A DNA stretch of 64,000 nt, taken from NCBI GenBank assembly GCA_002205965.3, contig NADL03000598.1:280863-344862 (forward strand). The letters are read 5' to 3'. Below, piece after piece: positions 1-12,069 of the stretch. The DNA is from Kappaphycus alvarezii. Its lineage: Eukaryota; Rhodophyta; Florideophyceae; Gigartinales; Solieriaceae. Positions within the stretch are counted from its first letter, which is position 1; each line of letters begins with the position of its first letter. Both the position numbers and the translations under genes were made by a program. The notes beneath the pieces are model-generated. The model had not been told where the DNA came from and did not search any database. It saw nothing but the letters and a program-made list of their open reading frames with translations.

Positions 1-491
1 CCTTGCTTCCTTCCCTGCTTCCCGTCACGGTTCCTCCCTTCAACCGGAGCTCCGCAACTTCGTGACCCGTTTTGCAGTTAGTCTCCAAGTGATGCCCGCG
101 CGACAGGTCTTCACCCGCCGCCCGCATTCGTAGTTAATTTCTGCATACCCTCTGCATTCTTCTGGTATATCTTGGAAAGGCGTGTAAGGAAGGTCGTCCT
201 CCTCGATCAGGCTCAGCAATGCTCAGCGTACCCTGCCGCACTCAATCAGTGCTGTCTTCGTTACAGCAAGCGAGGAGTCCTAGCTGATGCTGTCCTTCTG
301 GTGTTACTCAAGATCGCTCACTTTGACAATCCGTCGCTGTCGTCGTCGCTTTCTGTAAGTACCCCTTTTACAATATGAGTTTTTCAACCCGTTGATTTCT
401 CGGCTTGCCGAAATTTCAATGGCGGAATTTTCTTCCTTCCCCTTTGCAGGAATAGGCAATGGTCAAGCCCTTGCCGGGTTGTGCCTGTTTA
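1..491 (+). other. Gene-like 5' region ending at a transposon insertion
   Basis: This segment is GC-richer than much of the window and may be the start of a host gene. A GTAAGT donor at 355 and a pyrimidine-tract acceptor ending at 449 could bound a short intron. After the acceptor, an ATG at 459 opens 11 codons, the last being the TTA at 489-491 that was duplicated by the Harbinger insertion; the frame continues on the far side (from 3328) for about 26 more codons. That is too short to name a protein. It could equally be untranslated leader or chance. Inference only. Confidence 0.2.
355..449 (+). other. Candidate spliceosomal intron (95 bp)
   Basis: The donor reads CT|GTAAGT and the acceptor reads CCTTCCTTCCCCTTTGCAG|GA, both close to eukaryotic consensus. 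No single frame stays open across the junction for long, so if real it probably lies in a 5' untranslated region. No transcript evidence is available. Confidence 0.3.
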
Positions 492-506
492 GAGCATCTC
501 CACCGG
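489..506 (+). repeat. Harbinger left TSD (TTA) and 15-bp TIR
   Basis: TTA at 489-491 followed by GAGCATCTCCACCGG at 492-506. It pairs perfectly with the right end. Confidence 0.93.
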
Positions 507-770
507 CAGGGGCATCAAATCACCAAGGTGGCAAATTTTTGTGCCACACGCTGCACTGTCATTGGCTGGGTAAATTATTATATTTTGACCATTTTATAAT
601 TTGATACTTGTTTGCTTGCATTCCCGCCGGTAGCTCTCATCGTCGTCCTTCCTCTCCATTTTTGGTCAGGAGTACGAGGGTAGAGTAGAACACGCATCTG
701 TACGGAGGGAGATCATATCGCAAGTGGAAAGGAAAACGCATGGTGGGAGGAGGCTATTGAAGATGCAATC

Positions 771-1958
771 ATGTCAATTGTAGAGGATATATTGGAAAGC
801 AGTAGCGAAGAAGAAGAAGTTCAAAGATGGGGCGGTTCCGTCCCTGCGAAGAGAGAAAATATCGAACGAAAAGCATCAAAAGCTCATCAACGGCTGTACG
901 AACAGTACTTCTACGATGATCCCATATAAAATGAGGATATTTTTAGACGCAGGTTTCGTGTTTCACGGAATGCTTTTAATTGGATGTTGACGACGATTAC
1001 CAACTATGACAGCTATGTATTATATGGAGAAGAAAGATTGCACTGGGAAAATAGGCTTATCTTCTCTACAGAAAGTGACTTGCCCATTTAGGATTCTGGC
1101 GTATGCTGTTGCCGCGGACTATGTAAATGAAAGTTTGGGCATAGGAGAATCAACTGCATTTCAGTGTTTACAGCATACTGTTGAAGCAATTGACAATAGC
1201 TTCGCTCATATCTATCTACTTCAACCTACAAATGACGATCTGAGGAGAAAACTACGTCTCTCTGAAGCTCTTGGCTTCCCCGGCATGCTGGAAAGCATCG
1301 ATTGCTGCAAATGGGAATGGAAAAATTGTCCCACCCTTCTTCATGGACAGTATCAAGGGAAGGAAGGAGTACCTGTGATTACTGTAGAGGCTATCTCGGA
1401 TTACTCACTTTGGATTTGGCACAGTTTATTTGGAATCCTCCGCTGGAATATCATATAACTGGCGAACTTCGAAAAAAACCGTATTGGCTTGCGGGCGGCA
1501 TATATCCGAAATGGCCTATTTTTCCTGCAGACTATATCGTACCTGAGATCGAAAAATGAGAAATGTATGGAGACAAAACAAGAGAGTGCCGTAAAGATGT
1601 TGAAAGAGCGTTTGGTGTGCTTCAGAGTAAATGGCACATTCTGGCGAGGCCAGCATGATTCTGGATCAAAGCGGTTATGAAGCGGATTATACGGGCTTGT
1701 ATTATTCTTCATAATAGGATGGTAGAGGAAAGAGGTTGGATACCGGACGAAGGTCGAAACTATGCTGATGCTGATTTTATCCGCATCAGAGAGGGATCAT
1801 CGCCTATGTAGGGAACTCTTCGTCGCTTAAAAGGTAATGTGAAGCCACCAAGTGGAATTCTTGCAGCGCTTTGTGAGTCTTTGCAGAATAGGGATGAATA
1901 CTACAAGACAAGATGTATGGTTATTGAGCATATACGGGAACAAGAAGGGAATCTATAG
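771..1958 (+). pseudogene. PIF/Harbinger DDE transposase (DDE_Tnp_4 type), decayed
   Basis: In its intact form this nuclear enzyme cuts and rejoins the element at TTA sites using three acidic residues. The likely start is the ATG at 771, giving an acidic N-terminus (MSIVEDILE). Recognisable family blocks follow in order: FRRRFRVSRNAF near 940-970, TGKIGLSSLQKV near 1040, IGESTAFQCL near 1140, the catalytic block SIDCCKWEWKNCP near 1295-1335, LWIWHSLFG near 1410-1430, GGIYPKWPIF near 1490-1520, and KDVERAFGVLQSKW near 1590-1635 with RACIILHNRMVEERGW near 1690-1740. The gene is broken: an in-frame stop at about 926-928, a frame change near 1010-1030, loss of the segment that normally carries the second catalytic Asp (just after 1430), another frame change near 1560, and stops near 1665 and 1810. 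The C-terminus runs to a stop at 1956-1958. It converges on the Myb-like gene of the same element. Confidence 0.88.
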
Positions 1959-2114
1959 TGTTTTTCCATAAAAATCTAGAGCTCTTTAGTCATCCTCTAG
2001 AACTAGTGCTCCTGGTCCCACTTTCTCTTCAACGCTTTGTGGCAACCCATGTAGCGCTTCATTGCTGTTGTTTATAGAGATCTTCCCTGTGGGGGCATTG
2101 TCAATAGCCAGGCT

Positions 2115-3017
2115 TCAAGATAAATATTCAAAACTCTTTCGTTCAGCACGTTCAGCATCCTTCTCTCGAGAAGCTTCCAATTTCTTTTCTTGCGTTAGTT
2201 TAAAGTATTATTGGGCTGCAGCAGACTGGACGCCATCTGGGCCTTGCGAAAAAAGCAGAATGTCATTGTGCTTTGCCAAGATCTCTTTTCGTTCTTTCTG
2301 CGCTTGAAGCGCTTCTTCAGCAAGGCGTAGTTTCTTCGCAACCTGTTGAATACGTTTTGCCTCATGTTCAGCTGCACGTCAGTCATGCGGACGTCCAGCA
2401 GAATGCCATTTATGCGGTTTTTTATGGCTATTCCCACCGGAAGATGAGCCGTTATTGTTTGTTGGATTGTGTGCTGCAATTATACGCACAGAATCACCCT
2501 AATTGACTAGTACTAGCAATAGAAGTTACATTGTTACCCGGTTCTTCCGTACCGGAAGCCTGAACCTTGTGGTGGGAACGGAGAATATCCCAAGCCGGAA
2601 CGAACTTGAATTTTTTCCAATTTAATCATTGGTATCCTTCATGTTCCTTCCATTGTAGAGCGCCGTTGCAATTCGTATCATGTCTTCATCATTTACCCCG
2701 GTTGGCTTAGATAAAACGACAGCGCTGTGACAAGCCAAGAGTTTGACGCATGCTTCTACAATCTGCTTGATACGAGTAATAACGGAGGCCAGAGGTCGAA
2801 ATGGAGAAGTTCCTGGCTTTGAGATCTTGTACTGGGTCCATATTTTGAAGTAAAAGCTATCCCTTTTCTGTTCGGCACCGACAATTGGGTCTTCAGATAC
2901 TCGAATCCAAGCTCGCGCAAGTGCAGCATCCTCAGCTTGTGAGTAGTTGTATCCCCGCACCATAGAAGCCATGGAGATTAGGAGCTTTTGAATATGATGG
3001 GAACTGTGTTGTGTCAC
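2115..3017 (-). pseudogene. Harbinger Myb/SANT-like DNA-binding protein, decayed
   Basis: PIF/Harbinger elements encode a second protein with a Myb/SANT-like fold that binds the ends and helps import the transposase. Here the ATG at 3017 opens a 131-residue frame. Residues about 20-75 match the family (RGYNYSQAEDAALARAW, then DPIVGAEQKRDSFYFKIW). The following homologous block (FVPAWDILRSHHKV, about 2570-2615) lies in another frame, and so does the Lys/Glu-rich coiled-coil-like tail (AKRIQQVAKKLRLAEEALQ, about 2300-2360; QEKKLEASREKDAERAER, about 2140-2195), which also has internal stops. The end at 2115 is the first stop after that tail. The order and convergent placement relative to the transposase are those of autonomous relatives. 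The assignment rests on remembered similarity to plant proteins of this class. Confidence 0.75.
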
Positions 3018-3309
3018 TGTAGTTGTACCTGAGAAGAGTGCGTTTCTCTAGCTCGTTTGATCGCCCTCATCAATAATGACCACTTCGTACTTTTCCCGCC
3101 AATTCTTTTGAACGAGTAAATGCTGCACCAATGATGACGACACACGTGGATAGCACGGCGGTAAGTGCGGCGGCAAATCTTGGAAATATGTCACTTCGTT
3201 TTAACTTCGTTGCAAAATAATTTGTAATTTGATCTTTAGATTCCTGGTGGTGGGAAATACAATTTTTGACCTAATGACCGAAAAGTTTTTTTGATCTTTT
3301 GGTTAGGGA

Positions 3310-3327
3310 CCGGTGGAGATGCTCTTA
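3310..3327 (-). repeat. Harbinger right 15-bp TIR and TSD (TTA)
   Basis: CCGGTGGAGATGCTC at 3310-3324 is the exact reverse complement of the left end, followed by TTA at 3325-3327. Confidence 0.93.
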
Positions 3328-3766
3328 GAAGATCCAATTAAATCTTTAAATAAAGGTCCCGGTTACCCTCTGTTCCATACTCTAAAACTCGTAAAGATTG
3401 AACACCACTCAATTTAGAGCGAGAACTCTGGATAAAACGAATCAAATTTTCGCAACCAAAATTAGAATGCAATTTTCAAAGTTAAATTCTTTATATAAGT
3501 TTCCTCGGAGCGACTTGAGAGAGGTTTACTGCAGAAGAATTGAATCCAAAGACAACAGAGAGCTAACGCACAAAGAATTCAGAAATAAAACTGCCTAACT
3601 TCAGCCATTACATTACATACTGAAAGCCATCAAGAAAATTGCTGAAATTTGGCCAGTTAGTGAGGACGCCTGAGAACTGATAATGTGAAATAAAGACTAT
3701 GTAGTAGGATTTTTCGAGCTAATTCACCATGCACTCATCTCATCATTATAGAAAAGGTTAACAACT
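3328..3766. other. Unassigned AT-rich segment
   Basis: I see no convincing gene or repeat here. If the upstream region is a host gene, this would be its continuation beyond the Harbinger insertion. Confidence 0.5.
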
Positions 3767-4570
3767 TCAACGCTGCGCATGTTCCATCCCATTATCCCCT
3801 CTTTTTCTGTCTTCCAGTGCCGCCGAACTCACAAAAAAACCCTTTGTCCACCTGCGCTCGCACTTTCCATTCACGGAAGCGATGTTGCGGAGAAGGAAGG
3901 CCGCCACTACCGCTTTGTATCTCGTGAGGACCTCATTACTGTACGGGAAGTGGCCGCCTCCAAAGCGCATATAGCTTCTTTTGGGGTAAAACGGACCTGA
4001 TTCAAGACGGCGGCGACGCTTCCGAATGAAAAATTGTCTTTGAAACAGCGCATAACGTGAGAAAGTGTGTAGGGTAGGTGCAAGCGAATTCAGAGATGTT
4101 GGATAAGAAAAACGAAAGCATAAGCGCATGTAGGGGGTTGGACGCGAAATTAACGATATAGATGAGCTCATCATAATGATATGGGAGGCGCGATAGGACC
4201 TGGACGAGAAAAAGCCAGCGAAAATGGACGTGGGGAAGGCGCTGGATGGTGTATAGGAGCTAGTTGGGCGGGATCTAGGGAGGAGCGAAACGGAGCGAAA
4301 GTATAGCAACAGTGACGGTAGTGATGATGGAAATGCGGGAAGTGAAGGAGAAGAGCTAAAGGATTGAGTTGAAAGCGTGGTATGGAGAGAAAACTGAGAG
4401 AATGGTGGTGACGAAATGGCGGGAGAGATAGAACGACTCAGTATGTTCTTACGCGATGCTGACTTGATACGGGTGGCGGTGGAAGGCGATTGTTTGGCGT
4501 TTGATCGTAAGGAGTGTTGCAGTGAACGCGAAGGACAGCAGAAGCTATAGCTTGATACGGTCAAACTCAT
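3767..4570 (-). CDS. Hypothetical Ser/Arg-rich ORF, 267 codons
   Basis: The ORF opens with an ATG at 4570 and stays open for 267 residues, which is long for this base composition. The product is very rich in Ser, Pro and Arg, with no motif I recognise and no clear signal peptide or membrane span. A basic RKRRRR patch lies near residue 185. The coding strand is pyrimidine-rich, which by itself keeps frames open, and a second minus-strand frame is also partly open across the same region. It may be one exon, or chance. No neighbour suggests a role. Confidence 0.2.
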   Translation of the reverse strand: MSLTVSSYSFCCPSRSLQHSLRSNAKQSPSTATRIKSASRKNILSRSISPAISSPPFSQFSLHTTLSTQSFSSSPSLPAFPSSLPSLLLYFRSVSLLPRSRPTSSYTPSSAFPTSIFAGFFSSRSYRASHIIMMSSSISLISRPTPYMRLCFRFSYPTSLNSLAPTLHTFSRYALFQRQFFIRKRRRRLESGPFYPKRSYMRFGGGHFPYSNEVLTRYKAVVAAFLLRNIASVNGKCERRWTKGFFVSSAALEDRKRGDNGMEHAQR

Positions 4571-4799
4571 GCTACACGTGTTTCAACGAAAGGTTGGGGT
4601 CCGTTGAATATTAGTAAAACTATATTTTTGTGTTTTTTTGAGATGGAATAATATCAAAGAACGTACCTATAAACCTGCGTAGCTGCGCAAAAAGTCCGTG
4701 TTAAAGCTCGCTCGCTTGCATTTGTGTGCTTTGTCCTCACCAGGCGCGTCACCCGAGAGCGATCCATCCTTCCATTCTTCTACTGTACTAAACATAGGT

Positions 4800-7060
4800 A
4801 CTCCTCTAGCGTTGGGGATGTTCAATTAAAGAAGTTCGATATATGGTGGGGGTACCAAGTTGGAACCCAACTAAATATCCAACTTTCGCGTGCTGTGCCA
4901 TTTTTTCGTTACGATTCTGCTTCGGGATGTGATAATAAGTTCGGGCCCCAAACTTCCGCAAGTGCCCAAAGTTTGTGTGGTCACTTCTTATGACCTCGTA
5001 TTGTTTTTTTCTCTTCTTCTTTGCAGGCACTCTAATATACCCTATTGCGAATGTAGTTGGCTGTACTTAGAGCATTTGCCCAAAGCATCTGGTGGCCATT
5101 AACAAAGATAAGCTCATTTAACAATGATCGTCCCATTTTCATGAGGGTGCGGTTTATCGCTTAGGATTTTTCGTTGGATTTCGGAGAATATGGGGCAGTC
5201 AGTTCATGAATAATGCCCTTATGCTTAAGCCAATTTTTGAATGGCTTGGATAGAATCTCACCTCTACTATCCGACCGCAGCCTTCGCAAAAACAGGCGGT
5301 TCACATCAGAATTAAAAAAATATTCTAGTTCCATGACCATTTCCTTGATTGCTGCAGGCGCGCCCCACTTGGTCTTTTTAACATGACCAAGAAGGGAGCA
5401 CTGTAATCATCATAAAGTAGAATACAGTACTGTGCTTCCCCTAAAAGACTTGTGGCGAATCGGCCCTGCTAAATCGACATGGACAAGGTAAAGAGACCTT
5501 TTAGCCTTTTAGTCCGCCGATTTCCTTGTATCTTTCGTTGATTTTCCATTTAGACACAGCTTACACGGCCGCATCGCATGGCCTTTTTTTTATTTTCACA
5601 CTATCTACGATAGGTATGGTCTTATTTATCACTCCCTTTCTCACATTTCCAAGCTACAATTCCATAAATTCTGTTTGTCTGCAGTTGTCAGCACTGTTCT
5701 CACGGCTATTGCCTTCGGTGGATCCATTGTTTCAGGCTTGAACTCTATTTCATAAAGGCATCACATTCATAGCCCTTTATAACTATCCCTGAGCAACCTT
5801 TCTTCGTTACAACGCATGTGCCCTCAATATTCTGATCTCTGATGAAGGTAGTAGTTAATCCCTTTCGACGGAGTTTGGAGACGGAAATGAGGTTACAAAT
5901 TACCGTTTGGTATAAGTAAAGTGTCGTTAATTTGCACAGGAACTTCCCTCGAATCAAAGAACACCTTTCCTTTGATTGATCAAATTTCTGATACAGTTTC
6001 CTGCTTGCCATTCCCTACTGACATGCTTTCTTTGTCAGAGGAATCCTCAAGATTGGAAAAGAATTCGGTATTGTTGCACATATCTCCAGAGTTAATAATA
6101 ATGCCGGAGTTAATAACCCATTTGCATTTCATACGACTGACATTGTCATTGTTCGCAGTCAAACATTTCGCTATAAACATTATACAACCATTGCCGACCT
6201 CTTGATTATTCTCAGAATGCTCTTCCCGATAATTGTAATTGCTTTCCTTATTGCTGTGGCGCCTGCCTTTTTTACCTCGACTATGTCCGCCTCTGCGATT
6301 TCCATTCTCCTTGTAGGAACTGGATTCCATTCTTCTGGTAGGAACTGGATTCTTTCACGTACCTGTCACTCTCCGGGTTTTTGAAGCAATCATTCTTAAA
6401 ATGGCCCTTGCGACCACAATTATGGTACCTTTTCTCTTTAGAGTTGTGCATCTGTAACGCCGCTCCTGCTTCACTGCTGTCTACAGAACGCTTCTTATTT
6501 AAATTAATTTCCTTCTTGACCAGCATTCCAATAGCATCAATGCGACTCTTGTTCATTTCCCGGATCAAATCTGCAACATTGTCATACTCTTCCGTAAGAC
6601 CCCTAAGAAGCGCACGGAACTGATCTTCTTTCCCTATTTGTTGACAGATTCCATTTAGCTTAGTTTAAATATGTACTATTCGGTTGACAAGCCTCATTCC
6701 TCCTTCCCCAGAGTGCATTCTTACCGCGTGGTACTGCTCGACATGTGAATCAACTGCAGCCTCAGACACTGCATAGAATTGCCGCTTCAGACTATCCCAA
6801 ACTTCCATGGGATTTTCCATGTCAATTACTGACGCACTGCACTGATCACTTACACTGAGCAGTATATTAGCGAGTGCAGAGTCATGACGACACTGGAAAC
6901 GTGTTTGAGCATCTACTTGACTCTCATCTGGTGGCTTCTCATCACCGGTGACTATTTTCCATGTTCCCTTACTTGATCTTGCGGGACCATTGATGGTAAT
7001 TCTCCGCTGTGAGCTTCTCAACTTTGATCCCACCACTCTCTAATCCGCCTTCCATTTCAG
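4800..7060 (-). mobile_element. Ty1/copia fossil, 5' half (gag to integrase)
   Basis: An old copia-type polyprotein region on the minus strand. Parts in element order: gag (about 6660-7060), a CCHC-type zinc knuckle (CGRKGHFKNDC, about 6365-6420), the aspartic protease region (about 6080-6130), the pre-integrase region (LISVSKLRRKGL, about 5850-5900), integrase core remnants (about 5270-5560) and the integrase C-terminal part (YYHIPKQNRNEKMAQHAK, about 4880-4970). I find no reverse transcriptase or RNase H and no LTR pair, so the 3' half is missing. It carries many breaks and looks old. It is not the same family as the array at 37.7 kb. Confidence 0.8.
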
Positions 7061-10000
7061 CACTTGCTTTGATACACAAACCATATTTTTAGGTTCAAAT
7101 AATACGTACAACTAACACAATAAAAGTTACTGCAGTCAGTGCGGAGAAAGGAAATAGGTATGAAGCTTATCTGAGGGGACTCCCATGATTCTCAAGGAAC
7201 TCGATGAGGCCTTCTCATCTGCGGGAGTCAATGTAGTTATTACACAGAAGCCAAGTGACACGTAATCATTACAACATACGTCTCGTTTCACTGCACTTGC
7301 ATTACTTGTTGAGCGCGTATACTCAACATTTAATGGACAAAGCGGTAATGTTTACGGATATCCTTTCTTCCTGCTTTAGTGAATTAATTTTGTTGAGATC
7401 GGATTCTTTGTTTTCATATTGGGTCGGAAATGTTGAATGACTGAAATAATCGCCTGTTTTTTTCCGTAATCAATGTTATATCATTCTAGTTTTTCATTTC
7501 ATGATCTTGATTCTGTATTTTCAAGTCTTTTCAATGAAATTTACTCGAAAAGATCATACTCACTGTTCAGCTATTTTCTTTTGATTAAAAAATTTACTTT
7601 ATAGACGCTGTTTTTGTCGCAACCCAGAAATTTTTCAGTTTGAGCTTTCGATTTTCCCAAACAGACCAGTTAATTTGATTGACAGTATCTTTTCGGTAAT
7701 TTTTCCGTGTTGATAATATCCACGGGCGGGGTGCGTCGACCCGCTCTTGATGTATGCAACGTAATCTATTGCGAACTCCAGATATGTCGCGCTTAAATCT
7801 GCCTGTCTAAACATGACCAGAGTCAGATCTACGAAGTTGAGATTGCGTTTTATAGAGAGAGAGGTTTTTGCTGAGACTTTTATTGGACTCTTGTTAGTTT
7901 GGTCGACCATATTTACAATTACCCATTTCCTTCCATCATTTTATACAATTCGGCCACAAAAAATTCCACTGCTTTAAGCTTACAGGAATTCCAGCGATGT
8001 GAGTTCACCGCTAGGATTGATCGATGAAGGTGCAGAGGTACTTTTTCTAATAAGTGCTTCTCAGTAGTTTTTTGTAGCGTTCAGAATGCGCATATCATCC
8101 CAGTAACTTAACATATTTGAATTAAAAGTCTTAACAAATCCTTCTTGATTTACTAAGTAGGTAAAGGACATATTGATGTAAGTTAACAGACTTTTTCGGA
8201 AATATTTGGGCCATCTTTATCAATGACTTTTTACTTTGACATTGGTAAAAGTCAGGAATTGGTGCCAAATGCCATTGTAACCTGTGGGATTTGTTTACAG
8301 TTTTATCTCTCTTTGTGTAAATAAGTTGTCGGATTTTTATATTCTACTCTTGCTATTGCGTGAGAGGACTGCAAAAATTTCATCTTTGGCTTATTGAAAT
8401 CAGTGATGTTGATTATGGTTTTATCCTTCTGGGTAAAAATCACCGCTTTGTAGAGATAACGTAATTTTACTACAGATAAAAGCATTTCATATATTTTTTT
8501 TTCTACCAGCAAACAGTCTTAAGGATTCATCGATGCGATAGAAACTTTGCTTTGCTCCAATGCTGTCAGCATAAAAACTATCTGCGGCCATGTATACATT
8601 TTTTTCGTCGCAGACTGTTATATCTAATCATATTTCTCTCTATATTAGCTAAATATGGTCAAAAGGCACTTTTTTCTTGAGCAAATAGATTACCGTTGAT
8701 TCTTTAATGATTAACGTGGTGGTTTCCTAGATGATTGGGCCACCGGGAAAGCTATTTACTGTGTTTAATTGGCACTCTTGGTAATGATTTTTTGGCTCCC
8801 ATTGAACTTATAGAGATTTGGTTTTTTTCGAAAATTTTTCAATCAGTAAAATCTGTTCGGCAGTATAAATAAATGCTGTTGCATCCTCTTTTTCCACAGA
8901 AAATAAAACCTGGAACACCTTTTATTTTCCTTTCTGGAGACTAAAGCGTCAATAGCTCTCATTCTTGCTTTTTGTCACTCTTTTATTTCCCTATTTTGTT
9001 ACTATTTCTATAGAGACTATACACATACTTAATGTCTAACTAACCTTGGATAAGGTGGACAGATATTTATTCCATTAAAATTGGGTCGTCATTCTTCATG
9101 TCAAGTGTCGCAAAAGTTCTTCGAGAGGTAATTAAATTGTCATAAATAGAAATCTATGGGTTTTTTAATTTCCTTCCTATTTTTAATCCTCTTCTCAGTT
9201 TTCAAATTGAGCAAAAATCATCTCAAATTCGTCAATATGTAGCAGTGCGCTACATTGAGTATGCGCAGTTGTTCCCCTCGTGTTACGGAATCCTTTCAGA
9301 AAATAATAAAAACAATACACACAAGCCAAGACTCACAGACTTTTCGCTGTCATTCTATTTCTTTAAGCAACCTATGATGCCGTAGAAGAGCCCGCCGGTG
9401 GCAAGAAGAAGTTAGATTGGTACAGTATTGGTGTTTTCTTTCAAACCTGAGCTATATAATTGTCTTCCTGTTTGCAAGGCCGGATTGTGACCTTAATAGC
9501 TATCAATATTTGCCAAGAATCGGATCAAAATAAGTGAGTGAACCAGGGGAGCAAAATCAGACAACAAGAAATTCACAAGTGGTTCAGTGGCATCTCTTTT
9601 ATTTGAATTATTGAATTTAATCACAAAAAAATTATTGAGAATTAAAGCAATCAAATATATCTCGAGGGCGACATCAATTTTTAGCAACTTTGTGCCACGC
9701 TAATTGCCTCCTTCAACCCTTGCTTATTGTTTTCTGATCTTACTAAATAGTTCTTGATAGAACGAGAATTTATGGCATCATCGTCGTTAGGCAACCCCCT
9801 CCCCCAAAATTCCCCCGGTTCTCAACCCTACGAAGTTCCATAGAAAAAATATTACTATTTTTCCTATCTGAAGTACTGAATTTCAAATTTAGATGTGCTT
9901 TCATTCTGATATCTAAATTAAAAGCCCCTGTTGATTCGAACATCTTATCTCATATTAAGTTTTGTTGAAACAGATTATGAAAGGTAACCCTTTCAACTTA

Positions 10001-10338
10001 AATTGTCTGCCGATGTATATTCTATGCATTTTCTTTGTATACGCGAATATAGTCGATATTGAATTAATCTTAAAAGTATAATGAATTTCCTCTCGTTTTC
10101 CATAGATTCTTCCCATACCAGCCAATTTCCAAACAGGCGAAATTCTCAAGATCTCTTTCTTCAACCCTATTTTCCGAAATAAGACCTTCGTTTAACCAGG
10201 CTCAATATTTTTTCAGGATCAACTTGGCAGTTTTCTTTCTATTGAAGGACTAAGGTGGAGGGCAACAAGTGAAAGAGCTAGTCGGACTTTATGTACCAAA
10301 GGGTACGTAAGGGTGATGTGACTGAGAGACTTCGAAGT
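7061..10338. other. AT-rich intergenic stretch, nothing recognised
   Basis: About 3.3 kb with only short open frames (at most about 90 codons), none resembling a known family. I see no repeat boundaries or RNA genes. It may hold decayed repeats that cannot be identified by eye. Confidence 0.6.
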
Positions 10339-10732
10339 TGAAACGGAATATCAGTTGGGACATAGGGAGACAGGCAAAATATACTCAGATCTTTGACTTT
10401 GATTCATGAATAATTTTTGGTTGGGCCTTGGTGCCGCTACTCGGCAATAGCCGTCCCTTACATAGTGATTTTAACCCCCCTAAATGGGCGTGAAATCACA
10501 CATATGAAATATGCTGACTACATGGTTCCAAAGTGCTCTAAACTACTGTAGAACACTATCTAGAAACATCCAGATGCGATACAGCAATGTATCTGGAAGC
10601 AATGCATCTGGAAAAATCTATACGCAAAATAAAACTGAAAATAATATTGCCACGCTAAATATGCCTTGCTGGCAAGCGTGCAGAGCCCTCCAGAACCACC
10701 TAGAACCAAGAAGGTTGAACTGGATTGTTACA
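10339..10732 (-). repeat. Chromovirus 3' LTR (left copy)
   Basis: 394 bp, beginning TGAAACGG and ending TTGTTACA on the plus strand. It matches 15770-16148 throughout except for a 15-bp local duplication (around 10586-10610). Confidence 0.95.
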
Positions 10733-10735
10733 CTA

Positions 10736-10752
10736 TTCCCACCTCCTCTCTA
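10736..10752 (-). other. Polypurine tract of the chromovirus
   Basis: The minus strand reads AGAGAGGAGGTGGGAA immediately inside the 3' LTR, the expected position of the plus-strand primer. Confidence 0.8.
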
Positions 10753-10764
10753 TTGACGTCCTCG

Positions 10765-11945
10765 TCAATGATATTCGGGTAGGATTCCATGTTCAACAAT
10801 ATAATTGTGCCAAACTTCTGTTATGGTACCATCACGATCCACAAAGTCTCTATTTGGCTGCCACTCAGCTTCATGAGTAGGCGCAGCTTTCAATAACGTG
10901 AGGAATTGATAACCTCTTCCTCGCTTTCTATGCTTCAAAATACTTCCAACAACTTGTTCTTCTCCTTCATGCATCGGTACAGGATCGGGTCTCTGAGTAA
11001 TTTGCAGCACAATTTCTGAACGCTGCTCCCTATATGGAGTAGTGTGGATCACATGAACAACTGGATGGATCTTAAGGTGGCTAGGAAGATCCAACCTTAT
11101 AGAGTTCTTTCCAATTAACTCCTTGACCATAAATGGACCATAGCTTTTTGCAGTCAGCTTCTGTGTTTCCTGAGACTTTGAATATAAATCCGTAAACAAA
11201 GACTTGTTCAGACACACTTTCGATCCAACCTGATAGTTAGGATCTTTATACCATTGAGAAGATATAGCACTTTGTCTAGCCTTCGACACTTTATATGAGA
11301 ACTTAGCGTCTTCCAGAGAATTTCTCAATCTTGACTTGAAATATTCCACGCTTTCAATTGGTATCTCTGCTCCTGATATCATATCAAGAGGTGTCTTCGG
11401 ATTATATCCCAAGTCCATTTCGAATGGCGACATTCCCAAATCTTCACTAACAGAAGGGTTATAACTCAGCAGCAGGTAGTAATTCATCCCAATCGTTTTG
11501 ATGGTACGAGCAATAACACCGTAAGTAGTTCTCAATCATTCGATTCATGATCCCAGACGCACCATCTTTTTGCGGATGACGGCTTGTGGACATCTTCAAC
11601 TTCATTCCACATAGCTTCATTACGTTTTCCCAGAACTTTGAAGTAAACTTAGGGTCTCTATCTGAGACAATGCCATCGGGTAAACCATGAAGCTTGAAGA
11701 TATTGCTAAAGAACGAAGTAGCCACGTCCACTGCTGTGTCATTCACATTACACGGAATAAAATGAACTTTTCTTGTAAGTCTATCAACCCATGTCGTGAC
11801 TGCATCTTTTCCATTCTTGGTCCGTATAAGGTGTACAATAAAGTCAGTAGCCAAAGATCCCCATCTTCTTTCAGGCATTTCCAAAATGTAGGAACTGTGA
11901 TTTTCTTTTGAATTGAATCTTTCGCTTGCTGTCATCGAAGACATT
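10765..11945 (-). other. Chromovirus integrase region with chromodomain
   Basis: Integrase inserts the element's DNA copy into chromosomes. The core region contains FKLHGLPDGIVSDRDPKF, a classic gypsy signature. Further along is the GPFMVKELIGKNSIRLDLP block (GPF/Y type module), followed by a chromodomain (about 10800-10960) with SILKHRKRGRGYQFL and HEAEWQP. Chromodomains are known to steer such elements toward chromatin carrying methylated histone H3, so heterochromatin targeting is a reasonable inference. The region belongs to a broken element. Confidence 0.9.
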
Positions 11946-12069
11946 GTTGAACATAATTTCGAATATCACGTGTGTTGTGTCTCCAGTGATAGTTAGCAAG
12001 TCTTGACAAAATCTTTGTAAAGGCAAAATTTCCACTTATCTTTGAATCATGGGCTAACTGCAGTATATC

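Larger units (their letters stand above)
492..3324 (+). mobile_element. PIF/Harbinger DNA transposon, whole length, decayed genes
   Basis: The element is 2833 bp. It starts GAGCATCTCCACCGG at 492-506 and ends with its exact reverse complement at 3310-3324. It is flanked by TTA at 489-491 and again at 3325-3327, the three-base target duplication typical of the PIF/Harbinger superfamily. It carries the two expected genes in convergent orientation: a DDE transposase on the plus strand and a Myb/SANT-like DNA-binding protein on the minus strand. Both reading frames are interrupted, so this copy cannot move by itself, but its ends look intact and could in principle be recognised by a relative's proteins. 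The terminal sequence resembles plant Harbinger termini from memory. Confidence 0.93.
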
